Shown piece after piece: positions 10,961 through 21,922 of a stretch of 64,000 nucleotides of DNA (positions within the stretch are counted from its first letter, which is position 1; each line of letters opens with the position of its first letter). The DNA lies in contig CM048746.1 of the NCBI GenBank assembly GCA_026315105.1, forward strand, positions 645,019,898 to 645,083,897, given 5' to 3'. The notes below the pieces were generated by a model. That model ran no database searches. It saw only the letters and a program-made list of their open reading frames with translations, and had not been told where the DNA came from. A program made the translations under genes and the position numbers. This DNA comes from Locusta migratoria. Its lineage: Eukaryota > Arthropoda > Insecta > Orthoptera > Acrididae.

Positions 10961-12352
10961 AACCACGTGGGTCCGAACTCCGACTTCAGGGGTTTGCAGC
11001 TAGTCACCTGAATTCACGCCACTTCTGATAAAACCAGTGCCTAGATAGTTTACTGTCAGATTGCAACTTAAGAGTCCGCCGTGATTTTGTGTAATGAATC
11101 TGATTTTTAATCACTTCATCTTCAGTGCAGTGCGATCATGTAACGTAGCCGTGCGTCGCCGTTAGCGTGTTTGCTTGCGGTCTAATCTAAATGCAATTTA
11201 GCTTGCTATACTCATGCACCATCTCAAATCAGGCATGACAGACAAGAGCTATCTTCGCAGTTTTATTGTATATTGTGTTGTGTGGTACCTCCGGGTTTGC
11301 TGAATTTCGCCTACGATAGTGACGCCTGCTTCTGCCTCGCTTCAGCATTCTGATTTTGATGAGTTTCACTGTTGCATTACGTGTGTGTGAGAGCGAGTGA
11401 GTGTTGTTTGTAAATCCTCCCCCCAGTTGCGTTAAGTTCTGTGTAATTTATGTTAAATTCAATGCTGGGCATCTTCAGTATTAGATATGTAAATGGGACG
11501 CATTTTTATTGTATTAACAAAATTGGTTCCCAATTTTGCTTGCGTTCGACCTGAATAAACAAGTTAAGTTCAATATAATTTTGACTTGCCTGCAAACTGT
11601 AGTTTTCGAGCACCTTTAACCTTTTACTTAATTTTGTTTTTCACCAGTTCTGAGAACAAGCTCAGATGCAATTTTTTATGTTTAAGTTCCGTTGCGCCAT
11701 AAATGTATTTCTTAATCACCTTCATGAAATAACTTTAATTGTGGTGGCTTCTTTATTAATGCCTGTGTGTAATTTCGTGTGAGCTGCTATGTATATTGGC
11801 CACTTCGGTAACTTCCTGTTATTAAAGTAATCTGAACCAAGTCAGTTCTCGATTTGGGCCAGGGAACAAGTCTTTGCAACAGGGAATAACCGGTAGTTCA
11901 CATGGACCTTTTGCTAATTTTACTGCTAAAATTAAGCTTTTTTATAACAGTAAACTCCTATCTGGGTACCTCCTACCAGAATTAAGCTTTTATTACGTAC
12001 AGTAGCCCACTTTTATCTGGCTCACCGCTGCCAGGATTCGCTTTTTTAGCGGATCATCTGTTCAATAAAATAGTTTTTTGCGTGCTGGAATATTTAAAAC
12101 AAAATTTCCCTCCCAGTGGGTGAATGTGTGAAATTAGCAGCGCACATTAATCTATTTCATTTTATGATTTCAGCACTGGTGTATTTCCGTGTTTTTTATG
12201 TCATTTTGGATGGGTTATTTTATTTAATTGTTTTTGTAAAAAGAGCACAGCCACAGTGCATTGCGTGTGAAGGTGTTAGTTCGTGTTTCGTTACGCGGTT
12301 TTTGTTAGGCTACTCTTGTGTTTGTTACTTTTGTTGTTATAAACTACTTGTT

Positions 12353-14224
12353 ATGATGGAGAATAGTTCTGCCTTGTCCGTTTTCACTCGCTCTAGGCAA
12401 CTAAACCCTAGTCAGGACCGCGAAATGTCGTCTAGGTCAGATCTTTTTACCGAAAGGGAAAAAGTAGCGTATACAGACGGCCGTGTTCCCATTGAAAATG
12501 CAACTAGTTTAAACGTGGAAGTGAGGGCAGAGGCGAACAAAGCGAACCTCATACCAATAAGCCTGTTTCTGCTACTTTGAAATTTCAATCAGTGTCACTA
12601 GACCCGTGTGCATTTGTGATACGACTCTAAGCAACATCATGGCTTTCACGAGAGAAATAAAAACAGGGATGGAAGCACAGAATGCTTCAGTTCAGGAATT
12701 AAAAGCAGGGATGGAAGCGCAAAATGCTTCAGTCCAGTCTGAACTTATCAGGTTTCGGCGCAGTGCAGAGAGGCGCAAAGTAACACCATTCAGGTTATTA
12801 ACAATAATCGGGATGGGTTGCGCACCGATATAGTGCGGTTAGTTCAGGAGCGGCATGAGGTAGCAATGCATGGTATCTCAGAAAACATGACGAAAAGTTC
12901 AGGGAATGCAGAAGCTATATCTGCCCTCTCCGACTGTGTAGATACTAATAACCACTCTTTTGAGGATAGGATCGAATTAGTTAAGACTGATGTCCACTCT
13001 CTTAACGAGAGAGTCGATTTGGTAGACGGTCGGGCGAAAACGCGCACCGATGAACTAGGCGCGCGCGTGATGCAGCTTCTACAGACCGGGGAGACGGTGG
13101 CAGAAAGGGCAGTTCCCGTTGTTGTAAATGAATCGGAGGAAGTTCGCAACTTACTCCGGTTCAAGGAACAACAGTGGGAAATTAATCGTAGGCGTCGCGA
13201 AGTAGCGGCCGAGCTAGAAGAACGCGTCACGCGTCTGGAGCAAGGCTCTGTTGCACCCCCGCCTTCGCCGCAAGTAGAAAACGCCTCCTGCAGTTTGAGT
13301 GGAGGTCGGCCCTGTCGTCCCTACCGCGGAGATGATTCGCCTTTCGAGGAGGAGGAAGTCGAACCTCTGCGTGCTCGTCCACCCATAAGAGAAAGACCGA
13401 GTCAAGTGCCTGTGCGAGAGCCAGTGCAGGCATTTGATTATAACCACTTTCTGACAGTAAAAAAGTACCAGGTCTTCCGAAACTCTGTAAGCGGGATACA
13501 CCCCCATGTGTGTCTAGAGCAATTCGATTACTCTCTGCCTCCGAACTGCACAGAAGGGCAGAAAATCGAGTACGTGTAAGGATGTCTCGAGGGAGAGCCC
13601 GCCACGCAGTTGCGACCTCTCTTGAGATATTGCCGCTACTATGACGATTGTAGGGAGCATTTCCTGTCTGCCTACTCGTCGGAGAGGCAGCAGGAACGAG
13701 TAAAAACTAGCATTTTAGTAATGCCGCACTTTGCAAACAGCAGTTCGAGGAGTATCGGCGAATTCTTTCGAGGAATGATGCTGAGAAATCAGTTTCTCGA
13801 CTACCCATACCCTCCTCGCAAATTAATTAGAATTTGCGCATCGAAGCTCCCACGAAATGTGCGCAATGCCCTCCTTGTGGGAAGCTGCAAGGAGGAAATT
13901 GAGTCCTTTCAGGCTTACCTGGAGGACTTGGAGTTTGACGATGATCGTGGACCTAGAAGAGATGGCAATGGCTCTTCTAGGAGAAGTAATCGGAGCGACA
14001 ATAGTGCTAGGAACAACCGCCAGGCGGAAAGTACTAGCAGCGGGGAGTCCGGTCCTTCCAGAGCTGAGAATCAGCCGCAGTGGAGGAACGAGCAACGTTA
14101 TTGGTGTGATAAGCGAGCAGAAAAACGGCAAGGTTCGGAAATGGTAATAAGGGCTAGCAACCCAATAAAGGCCACAAAAATCACGCGACCTGCCAACCTA
14201 AGACGTGGAAATCAGGTCTGCTGA
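12353..14224 (+). pseudogene. Gag-like gene with coiled coil and capsid-like region
   Basis: Start chosen at 12353, where 'MMENSSALSVFTRSRQLNP' begins. Frames: 12353-12580, 12606-12833, 12818-14224, so two frameshifts near 12580 and 12820, and a single in-frame TAA at 13577-13579. Order: polar N-terminus; short tandem peptide repeat 'MEAQNASVQ' (about 12668-12738); heptad-like coiled coil (about 12840-13230, ending 'AAELEERVTRLEQG'); Pro-rich linker; capsid-like blocks 'FRNSVSGIHPHVCLEQFDYS' and 'LRYCRYYDDCREHFLSAYSS'; acidic 'DLEFDDD'; Ser/Arg/Asn-rich tail ending 'RWRN'-like basic residues without CCHC knuckles. Position of the capsid-like part and lack of zinc knuckle recall Gag of errantivirus-like elements, but I do not recognise a named family. 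Confidence 0.6.
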
Positions 14225-15469
14225 TCCGCACCATAACCAACCGAAAGACCCCGGCACTAGCACAAGCCAGTAATCTCCTGCAGTTGATCATCACACCATC
14301 AACTTGCTTACAAAGGAGCAAATACATTCTAAGTTTTGTCTAATTTTCTGTTTTCTAAGGTAAATTTAGTGTTATTCTTACCAACCATATGATTTACGTT
14401 TTTAAATTTATGCTGTATTTTGTATGACTTTTGCAGTGTTTCTTTAAGTGGCTTGTTTTAATAGTGTATTTTGTTATGTGTCCTTTGTATATGTATGTGT
14501 TTGTTGCACGATTTCATTTCGCCATAACGCGTCTTTATGTTGTATGCATGTTGTACGCCGCTATTGGCGTGGTTAACAGCAACTTGCCAGTTCCACCTGG
14601 TCAGCTGTTCGATGTACGTTACCTGACGCTCTGTTATGTACTTAAAGAATTATTAGTGTGACATATCCAAGTGTCTCTGTTAGCTATAAGGCTGCCCACC
14701 TCACATAGTCCCTTTTGTCCATCTTTTGTTTCCATCGTGAGGATTGATAGTGCATAAGTTGTGTAGGCCATATTAAGTATTTTATTGTGTATATCTTTAT
14801 GTAATTTGTGTCCCTGTTTGTTGTTTTAAGTGTGTGTGCTCTTCTTCATAGTGCGTGAGGCTAGCCTTGTTCATCGAGTGCTTGAGTTGTCACCCTTACT
14901 ATAAATTTTGTATCGGCAATCTCCCTGTTAGGTAGCATGTTAATAAGACGCCGTGGTAGGCGCCAACACAGGAATTCATAGGATTTTTAGTTGCACGTAG
15001 ATGCACTGTGGTGTTGATGCTCAGGAGTCTAGATAATTCTGTCTAGGGATTGTCCATTTGAATAACAGGAGGTGTGCCATTCGACCGGTAGACGGTCGCG
15101 GCAGAGCAGGAAAGAATGGGTTCATCTAAATTTCATTGACAATATACACCCTGGCTTATTAGAACAACCAACTTGCATTTTTTCAGATAAATTTTGTAAA
15201 TTAAAGGACCCAGCGTGATCTGTGGAAGAGGCCACAATCACATTCAGAAGCAGAAAAAATTTGCGAGGAAATAAAAGAAAAATAAAGGAGTTGAAGAAGG
15301 GCAAGCTCAATGTCAAGGAACTGTCTGCCTAACGTGTACAACGAGGACACATGACTGTCTAACATCGATAGGACGGCAAACCCTGATTTTCCTGCAACCA
15401 CTAATTCTCATTCTTTATTTTGCAGCTTGATTGTTGTAAGATTAGATTACATTGTAAGTCACTAATACT
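14225..15469 (+). other. Conserved non-coding 3' part of Gag-only element, copy 2
   Basis: Counterpart of 6982-8326. Reading frames here (for example 14431-14661) are not conserved in copy 1 with the same product and are not called as genes. It contains the conserved 'TAGGCGCCAACAC' near 14959-14971. Confidence 0.7.
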
Positions 15470-15474
15470 ACAGG

Positions 15475-16193
15475 GGGCAGTCTTATGACAATGGGGCAAA
15501 CACGGCTGGAAAGTACAAAGGTGTCCAGTCGAGAATACTCCAGAAGAATGAGCTATCCTATTCCGTACCATGTGCTGCTCATTCTTTAAATTCAGAAGGA
15601 ACACGTGCAGCTGACACACCTGCAGAAGCTCAAACTTTGTTTTGGAACTCTCCATCGTTTTTATCATTTCTTTGCGGCTTCTACAGCAAGCTGGGCAATC
15701 TTAGAAAAACATGTATCCACAACTTTAAGACCCCAGAGCTAGACTAGGTGGTCTGCGAGAGTAGCTGCCGAAGAAGCTGTTTACATGCATTTTCATAAAG
15801 TTTTGAAGGCTCTGGAAGAAATTGAAACTTATAAATTGTCAATACCAGAAACAAAATCAGAGAGAAAAAAATGAGAAAAGTCAAATTCATTACTTTAACT
15901 TCTGGTATGCAATATTAAAAAATTGCTTATGTTAATTAGTTTCTGGAAAGAGAAGACTTTACGATTGATAAAGCAGCTGGAAACAACAAGGACTTTTCTT
16001 AAAACTGCCAGGGATTCTTGTACCTCTGAAGCTATTTCTGAGGGCAAAGTGCTAGCAGAAGTTAATGAGATTTCAACAGTATTCTCCGAAAAAAAGCATT
16101 AGAAGAAAATGGCCGATGAACTTTGTGAGGATGAAGTACCCGGACATTCGCAGGAAGATTTGTTCAGGATGTCCCTGTTAGAAATAATTGACA
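15475..16193 (+). pseudogene. hAT transposase, central part (TTF/ZMYM type)
   Basis: Starts at 'GQSYDNGANTAGKYKGVQ', the conserved block after the catalytic core of TTF-type zinc finger hAT transposases, and continues 'SRILQKNELSYSVPCAAHSL'. Later pieces ('KALEEIETYKLS', then 'EISTVFSEKK' and 'MADELCEDEVPGHSQEDLFR' at 16109) follow family order. Several stops and frame changes occur after about 15740. The zinc finger and N-terminal half are absent. Confidence 0.8.
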
Positions 16194-16204
16194 GAGTGAT
16201 GATC
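16194..16204 (+). repeat. Target site duplication of SINE, left copy
   Basis: GAGTGATGATC; the right copy at 16402-16412 is GAGTGATAATC (one difference). The flanking hAT coding sequence joins across the SINE. Confidence 0.8.
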
Positions 16205-16401
16205 GAGCCGCGGCGGATAGCCGTGCGTACTGGGGCGCCGTGCTGCGGTGCGCTCGGACGTCCGCCGTCGGGGGTTCGAGTTCCCCCTCGGACACGGGGA
16301 TTTGTGTTCTCCTTAGGTTAGTTTATCTTAGTGTAAGTAGTTTGTAAGCCTAATAATCAAGCAGTTGAGTCCGATAGATTTACAAACATTTGAACATTCT
16401 T
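16205..16401 (+). mobile_element. SINE, subfamily B, in hAT pseudogene
   Basis: B box GGTTCGAGTTCCCCC at about 16273-16287, then 'TTAGTGTAAGTAGTTTGTAA', a 'AATCAAGCAGTTGAGTCCGATAG' tail and 'TTTACAAACATTTGAACATT'. Bounded by 11-bp target duplications (16194-16204, 16402-16412), so both ends are placed from the sequence. Confidence 0.9.
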
Positions 16402-16964
16402 GAGTGATAATCAATCTTAGTACCAGGTTTACCACATTTGAGAAAATTAGTGGTAAGTTTAGTTTTCTGTGTAGTCTGCAAATTCGAGAAATGGAAGTGG
16501 AGGTCTTAACCCTCCGTCGGGCGCAGTCGGCCTCACTGGCCAGCAAAACACTTTTTTGATTATCGTGCTTAACAGCGGTGGCCCAGCGGCCCACCTCTCC
16601 GTTTACTCGCGTAACATTGGGAACCTCACACAGTGCCGATCCGCAGGCTGCCATTGATATCCATGCGGATCACGGGGAAATCCTTGGACCTCACAGGCCG
16701 TCTACGCCCGATTACGTTATAGTTTTTAAGGTGAGATTTTTCAGGATATTTTTATTTTATTACTTCGTTTCAATCAAAATAAGTCTGTCCTCTGTGATTT
16801 TCACCGTTACCTTCGGAAAAAAAGAAGACTTTGACGACCATGGCCCTTCAGACTGAGTGCGCCTGATCGAGTTCTAATTTCAGTTTTCCTTTCTTTTCCT
16901 ACGTTATCACATCCATATTTTCTGCTGAAATGTCCAGAAAAGTATATTATGCCTCTAAGCCAAT

Positions 16965-17111
16965 GATCTTGTGGAAATAATACGCCTCCTCGAGGACGAA
17001 ACTGCTGAAGATCCAGACGCACTTGAAGATTTAGTCGATGAGAGAGACACCTACTCTCAGGATGAGGTAGGAGAAGGCAAGGAGGACTCAGCAACTGAAC
17101 AGGAAGTTTAG
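16965..17111 (+). pseudogene. piggyBac transposase N-terminal acidic fragment
   Basis: In the frame with codons starting at 16983 it reads 'RLLEDETAEDPDALEDLVDE' and goes on acidic to a TAG at 17109-17111. Acidic N-terminal leaders are usual in piggyBac transposases. Assignment rests mainly on its position in the element. Confidence 0.55.
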
Positions 17112-17332
17112 GGAACAGCTCGGGAATATGAAGAAGAGAAGAAAATATGTGAGGAGTTTTTATTTTGGAAACGATAAGACGACGAAGTAGTCTAAGTAGA
17201 TACCTTCTACTATTCATAGTGTGAGGAGTCACCTCATTATTACACAACATCCAGTGTACAAGATATTGCTACAAATGACGCCACCAATTGCAAAACCTTG
17301 TGTCATCAACTTCTAACTGGACAATTTAGGCT

Positions 17333-17638
17333 GTGTATGCAATGAATATATGTGGAATGTCGATTCGGCTGCAAACTCGACTGAAAAAATTTTTACCCCA
17401 CAAGGAACGGGAAAGTTCTCCCACATTACCTCCCAAATGGCTAAAACGTCGATCATGCGTGGCTGAAACAAGAGTTAGGAGGATGAAGAATCACGAATGT
17501 TCAGCTTGTCATCAACCAATCTGCTTGAGCGACGTATACGTTCTGTGCCATACCTGTGTTTCAGCTGTTGATTTGGGAGCTATAGCATCGGTTTTTGGTG
17601 AAAATGTGGCGAGAAAAGATGATTCCATGTCAGAATAG
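17333..17638 (+). pseudogene. piggyBac transposase C-terminal Cys-rich domain
   Basis: A 101-codon open frame. The first third ('RLQTRLKKFL') matches the position of the helix near the end of the piggyBac catalytic region. The last third contains 'CSACHQPICLSDVYVLCHTC', a CxxCxxxxC...CxxC zinc-binding arrangement like the C-terminal domain of piggyBac transposases that binds terminal repeats. The catalytic Asp residues are not present in the element. If expressed it could bind ends but not cut; expression is not shown. Confidence 0.7.
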
Positions 17639-17947
17639 ACTGCCTAATGTCCTTTAAAAATAACTTCATTACTTTTATGGATGTCTGTTCCACCAATTTT
17701 TAATGCTGTTTGTGGGAAATTAGCAATTTTGGTCACTTTAGTTTAAGGTGTATTGTGTTCAATAAATCCATTATTATGCTTTAAGTTTGCTGTAATTCCT
17801 TCATTTAGATCCTCTTCAAGACTAGCCAACACGCATTTTGAATCTGATTTAACATGGCGGAGCTAGTCTACAAAATATATGGGTGGCCTCTCAGGCCAGG
17901 TGCGCCTGATTTTGTTTCATCTGGTGGTGCGCCCGACGGAGGGTTAA

Positions 17948-18330
17948 ACGCCAAAACAGCGGAACTGGCAGACACCTATACAGAAGATCTTAGCGAAAAA
18001 AGAACTTATTTTTTATGTTGAAAGTTTCAAGTTACATCATGCGCTGTCAGCAGACAGCCTTGCAGGATTCCACTGCATCATCCACATTAAGTTTGATTTA
18101 TAAAAATAAATTTCTAGAGGGGCATCCCAACCTTACTACAGTGTTAAAAATATACCTTACCATTCCAGTTTCCGTTTCGTATGGAGAGAGAAGTTTCAGC
18201 AAGCTGGAACTAATTAAAAATCACTTGAGGAGCACGATTAACAAATAACAAATCTGAGTATAATATCCATAGTTCTGCTTCTATAAACTATGGCGATATC
18301 ATAAACATTTCTGCATCAAAAAAGCTCGAA
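17948..18330 (+). pseudogene. hAT transposase C-terminal dimerisation domain
   Basis: Open frame 18015-18248 plus neighbouring frames. 'FLEGHPNLTTVLKIYLTIPV' followed by 'SYGERSFSKLELIKNHLRST' is the hAT C-terminal dimerisation signature (normally S-x-ERSFS-x-L-x-x-IK-x-LRS). It continues the transposase broken at 16193, with about 100 bp of hAT sequence between the SINE and the piggyBac element. Confidence 0.88.
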
Positions 18331-18595
18331 TAGCGAAATTTTAAATTGATTTTATTTTGTACAATGTTATATTTTTGTATATATTAAAATTGTTCTGTTT
18401 TCCCTTGATCTTAATTCAGTCAATAAAATAAGTTAATGTTGTGAGATGTTGACATATATTTAGAAATATGTAAACCCAAATTAGTGTCAAAAATGTCGAT
18501 TCTAGTGGGGGGAGGGTGAAAGAAGGGCGGCAAATTTAAGCTTGCCCCCTAGGCAAATGTCCTAAGCCCGGCCTTGCCTGCACGCCATACAGACG

Positions 18596-18648
18596 TACAC
18601 TCTTTGACAAAAATCCTGGCCGGCTGCCGGCCGCCGCTGAGCCTAAGT
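18596..18648 (+). repeat. Repeat end shared with 32081-32139
   Basis: 'TACACTCTTTGACAAAAA', then 'CCTGGCCG' and 'GCCGCCGCTGAGCCTAAG' occur in the same order at 32081-32139. Similarity stops at both outer sides, as expected for the end of a DNA transposon or MITE family. Other end not found. Confidence 0.65.
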
Positions 18649-19321
18649 CCGAGCCGATCGCGACAGGGGACAATAAACGTGGCCGCGCTGATTCGCTCTA
18701 AGTCCGGCTATCTGCACCATCTGGCAACACTGTAGACTGCAGCAGGTCATACAGCACTTCTTGTGTTCAGATAGAAGAGGTCGCGGTCATCTACGTATGT
18801 GGTCTCGCGGTAAAGTGCGTAACTTGCGCGTGCGAATCTTAGCGATCGGAACGGACTGTTGACTAAAATTTTAATTTCACGTCTCTCGTGCACGCTGATG
18901 ACACATGGGGTAAGTAGAGCAAATAAGTAACATATTTCACTTTTGACACACTGGTAATAACGTTTCGGCCCAATAACATTGCTGCCTCTGGCAGAGCTCT
19001 CCGCGGCCCATTCGCCGGCAGCAGCGGTGGCGGCGCTGCGCTACCTCGTCCTCTGCCCACAGCGCCTGCCGCCGCTCATCGCACTGGATATGCAGTGCTG
19101 TAGTGATGCTGAGTGGTGATCCACAAAAGGGTTGCGGTTTGTATTTCACACTCGATATAAAGGAACAAACCACTCATTTTGAATGATGAGCATATTATTA
19201 CACTAATACACAACACATTAGAGAGGCAAAAAATTGTTATAGTTGTTGATCCAAACCAATAGCACTCTACGATGGTTAACACTTATTTGTGGTTTAAATC
19301 GCGATCCTTTTCCTTTCAGAA
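18649..19321. other. No gene recognised
   Basis: GC-rich patches (about 18990-19085) in otherwise mixed spacer; reading frames are short and without domains. Confidence 0.55.
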
Positions 19322-19513
19322 AATGTTCAAATGTTTGTAAATCTATTGGACCAAACTGCGTGGTCATCAATCCGTAGCTTACAAACTACTTAAACCCACG
19401 TAAACTAACCTACGAACAAAAACACACACCCATGCCCCAGGGAGGACTCGAACCTCCACGGCGAGCAACCGCGCGCTCCGCAGCGAGGTGCTACAGACCG
19501 CTCGGCTATTCCA
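19322..19513 (-). mobile_element. SINE, subfamily B, near full length
   Basis: On the minus strand: head 'AGCCGAGCGGTCTGTAGCAC' (A box), 'GCGGAGCGCGCGGTTGCTCG', B box GGTTCGAGTCCTCCC, body 'TTTAAGTAGTTTGTAAGCTA' and tail 'TGATGACCACGCAGTTTGG', 'TTTACAAACATTTGAACATT'. One of the best-preserved copies of this subfamily here. Confidence 0.9.
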
Positions 19514-20670
19514 AATTTTTGGTCGAACTATGTCATGTATTTCATGCACAACATAGACGTTTGTATCGAGGTATTTTATTACTTGGACGTTATTTTGTTG
19601 ACAGTTAACACTGCCAGATCATAATCTTCGCCATAGTACCAAAGCCAAGACATTTCATTGCTGGGAGAAAAGAAAAGGAACCACACCCACGTTCACACAC
19701 TCAGCAGCGCAACACAGCTTCCAAATGGACAGATCGATGCCTCAGAAGTGGCTACACGCCGTACCGAGCGGCAAACTGTCCTACTAGAAGCACAGTGTTC
19801 ATCAGCAACAATGCGACTTTAAGGACTGATGCACAAAATACGGTATAAATCAACTTTTAATACGTTGTTGTACAAGAACAAAACTGCGAATGAAACGGTT
19901 AACCGGGATTTAAAGTTTCTGGCATTACTACTGGTTTAGACTGCGTTCCTACAATAACAGCACTTACCACTTTTACCATCATTTGATTTAAAATGCTTTC
20001 ACAGACCACTTTAGAGAAACTTTTAGTTTTATACCAGTCTTATTTTTCGAGGAGAGAAGGTACGAAAATATACAGCTGATTGTAGTTCAACATTCTAAGA
20101 GAAATTCAATGTTTAGAGTAATATATCTGTTATTCAGTTGTAATGCCACAGAATATACATGTTTGCGATATTTCGTAAGTATAAACGTCGATTAAAATAT
20201 GGCGTAACTGATTCCGACCCACACACCTTTCGATATATCGCTGCCCACCAAGCCGACGCTTCAGCGCCTCATTCCGAGTTTAGACTTCGTGGATCATATA
20301 CGCCGTCGTGTTTTTTTGCTATATTTCGTCGCTAATGGATTCCAGAAATTGCGTTTGTCTGAAGATGTCTGCAACTGACTAGAACGATTTGGTAAGTCCA
20401 GCAGTAGTTTTGGAGTATTTGTCGGGAGAAACTGTTCACAGTTGCGTTCGCACTGATTTAAAAATTCAGTTTGCATTCAAGATCAGCATTATAACTAAGT
20501 GGGCTTTCATTAAGCCAAAGGTCGTGCGGTATATCATTTACAAGGCTAACACCTTTTCGCATGTAGCTTCAATTAGAAGAATTCACACGTATTTCATACT
20601 TTGATTTCTTTTGACTCGTGTTTCTTACAATAAATATACCCAAATTTCTGTTGCGCGATGTCAAATATTT
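19514..20670. other. No gene recognised
   Basis: Spacer without recognisable domains. The short frames at 20294-20476 and 20389-20604 overlap on opposite strands and show no family features. Confidence 0.55.
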
Positions 20671-20904
20671 GAGTGGTTCGGGGGAACACAATGGTAAGCG
20701 CCATTGGCGAATATTTTGCATTACAGGGCAGTAAATGCAGCATATGAGCTGCAGAGTATAATACACCAGGTAAAACTTATAATTTACCTCTAGAGATAAC
20801 TTGTTCATGGTGTATTATATTCTATAGCTCATAAGCTGCATTTACTGCCCTATAATGCAAAATATTCGCCAGTGGCGCATACCATTGTTCCCCCGAGCCG
20901 CTCA
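20671..20904. repeat. Palindromic foldback element
   Basis: Inverted arms 20671-20768 and 20808-20904 with a 39-base loop. Outer ends read GAGTGGTTCGGGGGAACA on the left and, inverted, GAGCGGCTCGGGGGAACA on the right. About nine in ten positions match. Non-coding; consistent with a foldback MITE. Confidence 0.85.
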
Positions 20905-21922
20905 TTTATGAAGACTGTGGTATTTGTTATATAAAGTGTAATCGGCAGTATAGGTGGACAGTTGGTTCCTGGTACCCGGACCGGTAGCCCCCTCATTCGT
21001 TTCGTCCGACCGTGAAGCGATTCAACGTGAATGCGCGCACAAATTTCAATTTTTTTTATACGGAACTTTACGAAAGTTTTTTCGGAAAACCGCGTATTTT
21101 ATCTGGAGTTAGAGAGAATCCCTACCAATTGGCACGTCTTGATATATACTATGGAATACTTTGTGTTCGTCTGGTTATCAGGCCACCCAACGTGATTTTC
21201 TTATTTTGCGTGGAGGCAGTCCTGTTTATACGTTAGATGTGAAGAGTTGCCAAAAATGTTCCCCGTGTGTTTTCAGTTTGTACGCTGCCAGCAGCTATCG
21301 AAAGGGGCCATTGAGACCACGCCTGTTGGCGGCGCAAAGTAAACGTAGAGCTGCTCACTGTATGCGCTGCGCGCTTATAGCCTCAAATGTTGCATTACTT
21401 TGGTACCTAAACGATAATCGTCCACTGGTGTAAAACTTTCACAAGCCTCTTCAGTTTCGTGCAGTAAAAATCCTAAGTCGGTAACAAGTTAGAACAGGAA
21501 TATTACCAAAAAGTTACTTTTCGAAACGGACGTGTGCTATAGTTGGATAGACTGATCCCGCTTCGATGCAGACTAAAATAGTCTGCTTATTAAACTTGCC
21601 ATTTCATTGTTTTACTGGATTTATTTTCGTGCATGAAGTGTAAAAACGAAGATCACGTGTAGGCTTATTTTTACTTATCGAAAGCGTTTGTATGGTAATG
21701 CGCACGTCAGGGTTCTGTAGAGATTCGTTTCTTCTCCTAGATACCAGAGTACTGCGTGAAAGTACCATCAAAAATTAGGGTTAGTATTTCGGCACGGCTC
21801 TGAAGGTTTTGGCATTTGTATTGACCGCAAAACGTCAAAATCGCCTCAACAAGGAACATTGTAAGAAATTACACAAGTGGACACCAAAAAATCTTAGGGT
21901 ATGTTGGGACATACTTGCCGAC
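20905..21922. other. No gene recognised
   Basis: Spacer; no domain recognised in the frames at 21012-21433. Confidence 0.5.

Larger units (their letters stand above)
8327..12352. other. AT-rich spacer between the two Gag-element copies
   Basis: No recognisable gene. It holds a 38-bp direct repeat (8602-8639 and 9889-9926), a 24-bp tandem duplication near 9437-9484, and a 3-unit tandem repeat at 10548-10960. Because it lies between two copies in the same orientation it could include LTR or leader sequence of the element, but I cannot show a second copy of any of it in the window, so this stays open. Confidence 0.5.
12353..15469 (+). mobile_element. Gag-only retroelement, copy 2
   Basis: Same element as 3742-8326 but with a longer 5' part. 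It has one Gag-like gene (12353-14224) followed by about 1.25 kb of non-coding DNA shared with copy 1. It stops abruptly at about 15469, where hAT transposase sequence begins mid-domain, so the 3' end is lost. No protease, RT, RNase H or integrase is present. This fits a non-autonomous gag-only retroelement mobilised in trans; LTRs have not been demonstrated. Confidence 0.7.
16510..17943 (+). mobile_element. piggyBac-family element, internally deleted
   Basis: Perfect 16-bp terminal inverted repeats: CCCTCCGTCGGGCGCA at 16510-16525 and its reverse complement at 17928-17943. TTAA lies on each side (16506-16509 and 17944-17947), the target duplication that defines piggyBac. A second inverted motif is present just inside: 'GGCCTCACTGGCCAG' on the left and 'GGCCTCTCAGGCCAG' on the right. 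At 1,434 bp it is well below the usual 2.3-2.5 kb: it keeps the two ends of the transposase gene but not the catalytic middle. Confidence 0.93.
15470..18590 (+). mobile_element. hAT transposon remnant with two nested insertions
   Basis: hAT transposase sequence at 15475-16193, then a SINE (16205-16401), more hAT sequence, a piggyBac element (16510-17943) and the hAT C-terminus at 17948-18330. The 3' non-coding part ends with 'GGCAAATTTAAGCTTGCCCC' and 'GTCCTAAGCCCGGCC' near 18530-18580, typical of the G/C-rich ends of this hAT type. The 5' end is missing: coding sequence starts mid-domain directly against the Gag element. Confidence 0.8.

Noticed and set aside
8327..12352. Pol gene between the two Gag copies
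   Set aside because: No RT, RNase H, protease or integrase motif found in any frame on either strand.
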